From assembly GCA_902786855.1 (NCBI GenBank), contig CADAEH010000002.1:124001-188000 (forward strand): a stretch of 64,000 nt of DNA, in the 5' to 3' direction. Below, piece by piece: positions 63,111 to 64,000 of this stretch (positions are counted from its first letter, which is position 1; every line of letters starts with the position of its first letter). A program made the position numbers and the translations under genes. Source of the stretch: an uncultured Eubacteriales bacterium (GTDB taxonomy: Bacteria > Bacillota > Clostridia > Peptostreptococcales > Anaerovoracaceae). The notes beneath the pieces are model-generated. The model was not told the origin of the DNA, ran no database searches, and was given only the letters and a program-made list of their open reading frames with translations.

Positions 63111-64000
63111 CCAGTTTTATAAATTCATCAGCTTTCCTGGCATATCTTGAAGGAACTCTGACTACGAGTTTCTGATCAGCATAGTTCAGATACAGGTATG
63201 ACTCAGATCCCATCATCTCATCGAGATCGATGTATGCATGGATCGTATTGCCATCTCCCATGAACTGCGGCTCAGCATGGAAATCCTCCGGTCTGACTCC
63301 GCAGATAACATCTTTGCCTACGTATGGAGCAAGTTCAGTTCTGTTGGCCCGGATCTTAGCTTCACCGAAGCAGAGAGCATAACCATCACCAGCCTTTTCA
63401 ACTCTGGCATTGATGAAGTTCATCTGAGGTGATCCGATGAAACCTGCTACAAACAGGTTGCAAGGATAATCATACAGAGTCTGAGGTGTATCAAACTGCT
63501 GGATCATTCCATCCTTCATGACGCAGATACGGTCGCCCATTGTCATGGCCTCTGTCTGGTCATGTGTTACATATACGAAGGTTGTTCCCAATTGTTTGTG
63601 GAGTTTGCTTATCTGAGACCTCATCTCGGTTCTCAGTTTAGCGTCAAGGTTGGACAGCGGCTCATCCAGAAGAAATACTTCCGGATTACGTACCATAGCT
63701 CTTCCCAGGGCCACTCTCTGTCTCTGGCCGCCAGACAAAGCCTTTGGCTTTCTGTCAAGATATGGCTCAAGGCCAAGGATCTCTGCTGCAGCGTGGACCT
63801 TTTTGTCGATCTCATCCTTAGGAGTCTTTGCCAGTTCAAGTGCGAACGCCATGTTTTTATATACGCTCATGTGAGGATAAAGCGCGTAGCTCTGGAATAC
63901 CATGGCGATATTTCTGTTCTTAGGAGGTACAGCATTCATCAGTGTATCTCCAATGTACATTTCGCCTTTTGTTATCGACTCGAGTCCTGCGATCATACGA
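63049..64000 (-). CDS. ABC transporter ATPase, MsmX/UgpC type, 3' part (runs off window)
   Basis: The C-terminal 316 residues of a carbohydrate-type ABC ATPase; the Walker A region is beyond the right edge. Seen are the Q-loop MVFQSYALYPHMSVYKN, the signature LSGGQRQRVALGRA, Walker B VFLLDEPLSNLDAKLR, the H-loop TFVYVTHDQTEAMTM, and the C-terminal OB/TOBE regulatory domain from about residue 220 of this part (GVRPEDFHAE). MsmX-like ATPases often serve several sugar importers from one locus; no permease gene is visible here. Confidence 0.92.
   Translation of the reverse strand, partial: RMIAGLESITKGEMYIGDTLMNAVPPKNRNIAMVFQSYALYPHMSVYKNMAFALELAKTPKDEIDKKVHAAAEILGLEPYLDRKPKALSGGQRQRVALGRAMVRNPEVFLLDEPLSNLDAKLRTEMRSQISKLHKQLGTTFVYVTHDQTEAMTMGDRICVMKDGMIQQFDTPQTLYDYPCNLFVAGFIGSPQMNFINARVEKAGDGYALCFGEAKIRANRTELAPYVGKDVICGVRPEDFHAEPQFMGDGNTIHAYIDLDEMMGSESYLYLNYADQKLVVRVPSRYARKADEFIKLAIDTEKLHIFDKDTELAICQ

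Overview
The window looks like core chromosome of an anaerobic, low-to-mid GC Clostridia member (Bacillota). Supporting signs are an NAD-linked [FeFe] hydrogenase operon, pyruvate phosphate dikinase beside a single-chain glycyl-tRNA synthetase, a K+-dependent type membrane pyrophosphatase, and Firmicutes operon orders such as rpsU-yqeY-phoH-ybeY-era-recO and tig-clpP-clpX-lon-engB. The yqfC/yqfD sporulation pair that sits beside phoH in many spore formers is absent, which would fit a non-sporulating lineage such as Anaerovoracaceae/Mogibacterium-like bacteria; that placement is an inference. Most genes lie on the minus strand.

Layout. 1-2.9 kb: hydrogenase operon hydC-hydB-hydA (hydA runs off the left edge) with a clear promoter. 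3.1-9 kb: S66 peptidase, AEC transporter, membrane pyrophosphatase and a secreted protein. 9.1-18.1 kb: ppdK, glyQS, DUF4342-like protein, recO, era, ybeY, phoH, yqeY and rpsU (59 codons). 18.4-21.1 kb: CwlD-like amidase, a PyrK-like flavoprotein that has lost its iron-sulfur cysteines, and an RDD membrane protein overlapping it. 21.2-23.6 kb: iscR-nifS-nifU with an inverted repeat placed on a consensus promoter. 23.7-26.8 kb: Na/Pi symporter and a PotD-like lipoprotein. 26.9-27.5 kb: six tRNA genes (Met, Val, Asp, His, Gln, Cys in transcription order). 27.6-31.7 kb: lgt, a candidate small RNA, ychF, a YprB-like exonuclease and an RsbW/RsbV-like pair. 31.8-40.9 kb: YitT, an orphan DNA methyltransferase, a P-loop protein, glyA, folC, valS and a small alarmone synthetase. 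41-44.9 kb: hslO, aminopeptidase P, tRNA-Val and a FocA-type channel. 44.9-49.3 kb: an RNase HII-RNase HI fusion, rbgA, a putative PD-(D/E)XK-type protein, a MITE-like element and rplS. 49.3-62.2 kb: a XerD-like recombinase with altered active-site residues, nudix hydrolase, PHP phosphoesterase, hpt, engB, lon, clpX, clpP (with a long structured leader), tig, CYTH protein, murI and a beta-CASP hydrolase. 62.3-64 kb: an Hsp20 gene under a perfect CIRCE operator, and the 3' part of an MsmX/UgpC-type ABC ATPase.

How it fits together: most of the window is translation, ribosome assembly and protein quality control, plus anaerobic energy metabolism (hydrogenase, PPi-linked enzymes) and Fe-S assembly under its own regulator. 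The least ordinary items are the RNase HII-HI fusion, the nuclease-like gene and MITE that interrupt the usual rplS-rbgA-rnhB order, the nested stem structure before clpP, the promoter-to-terminator small RNA unit after lgt, and the two degenerate enzymes (PyrK-like and XerD-like). No CRISPR array, prophage or complete insertion sequence was seen.
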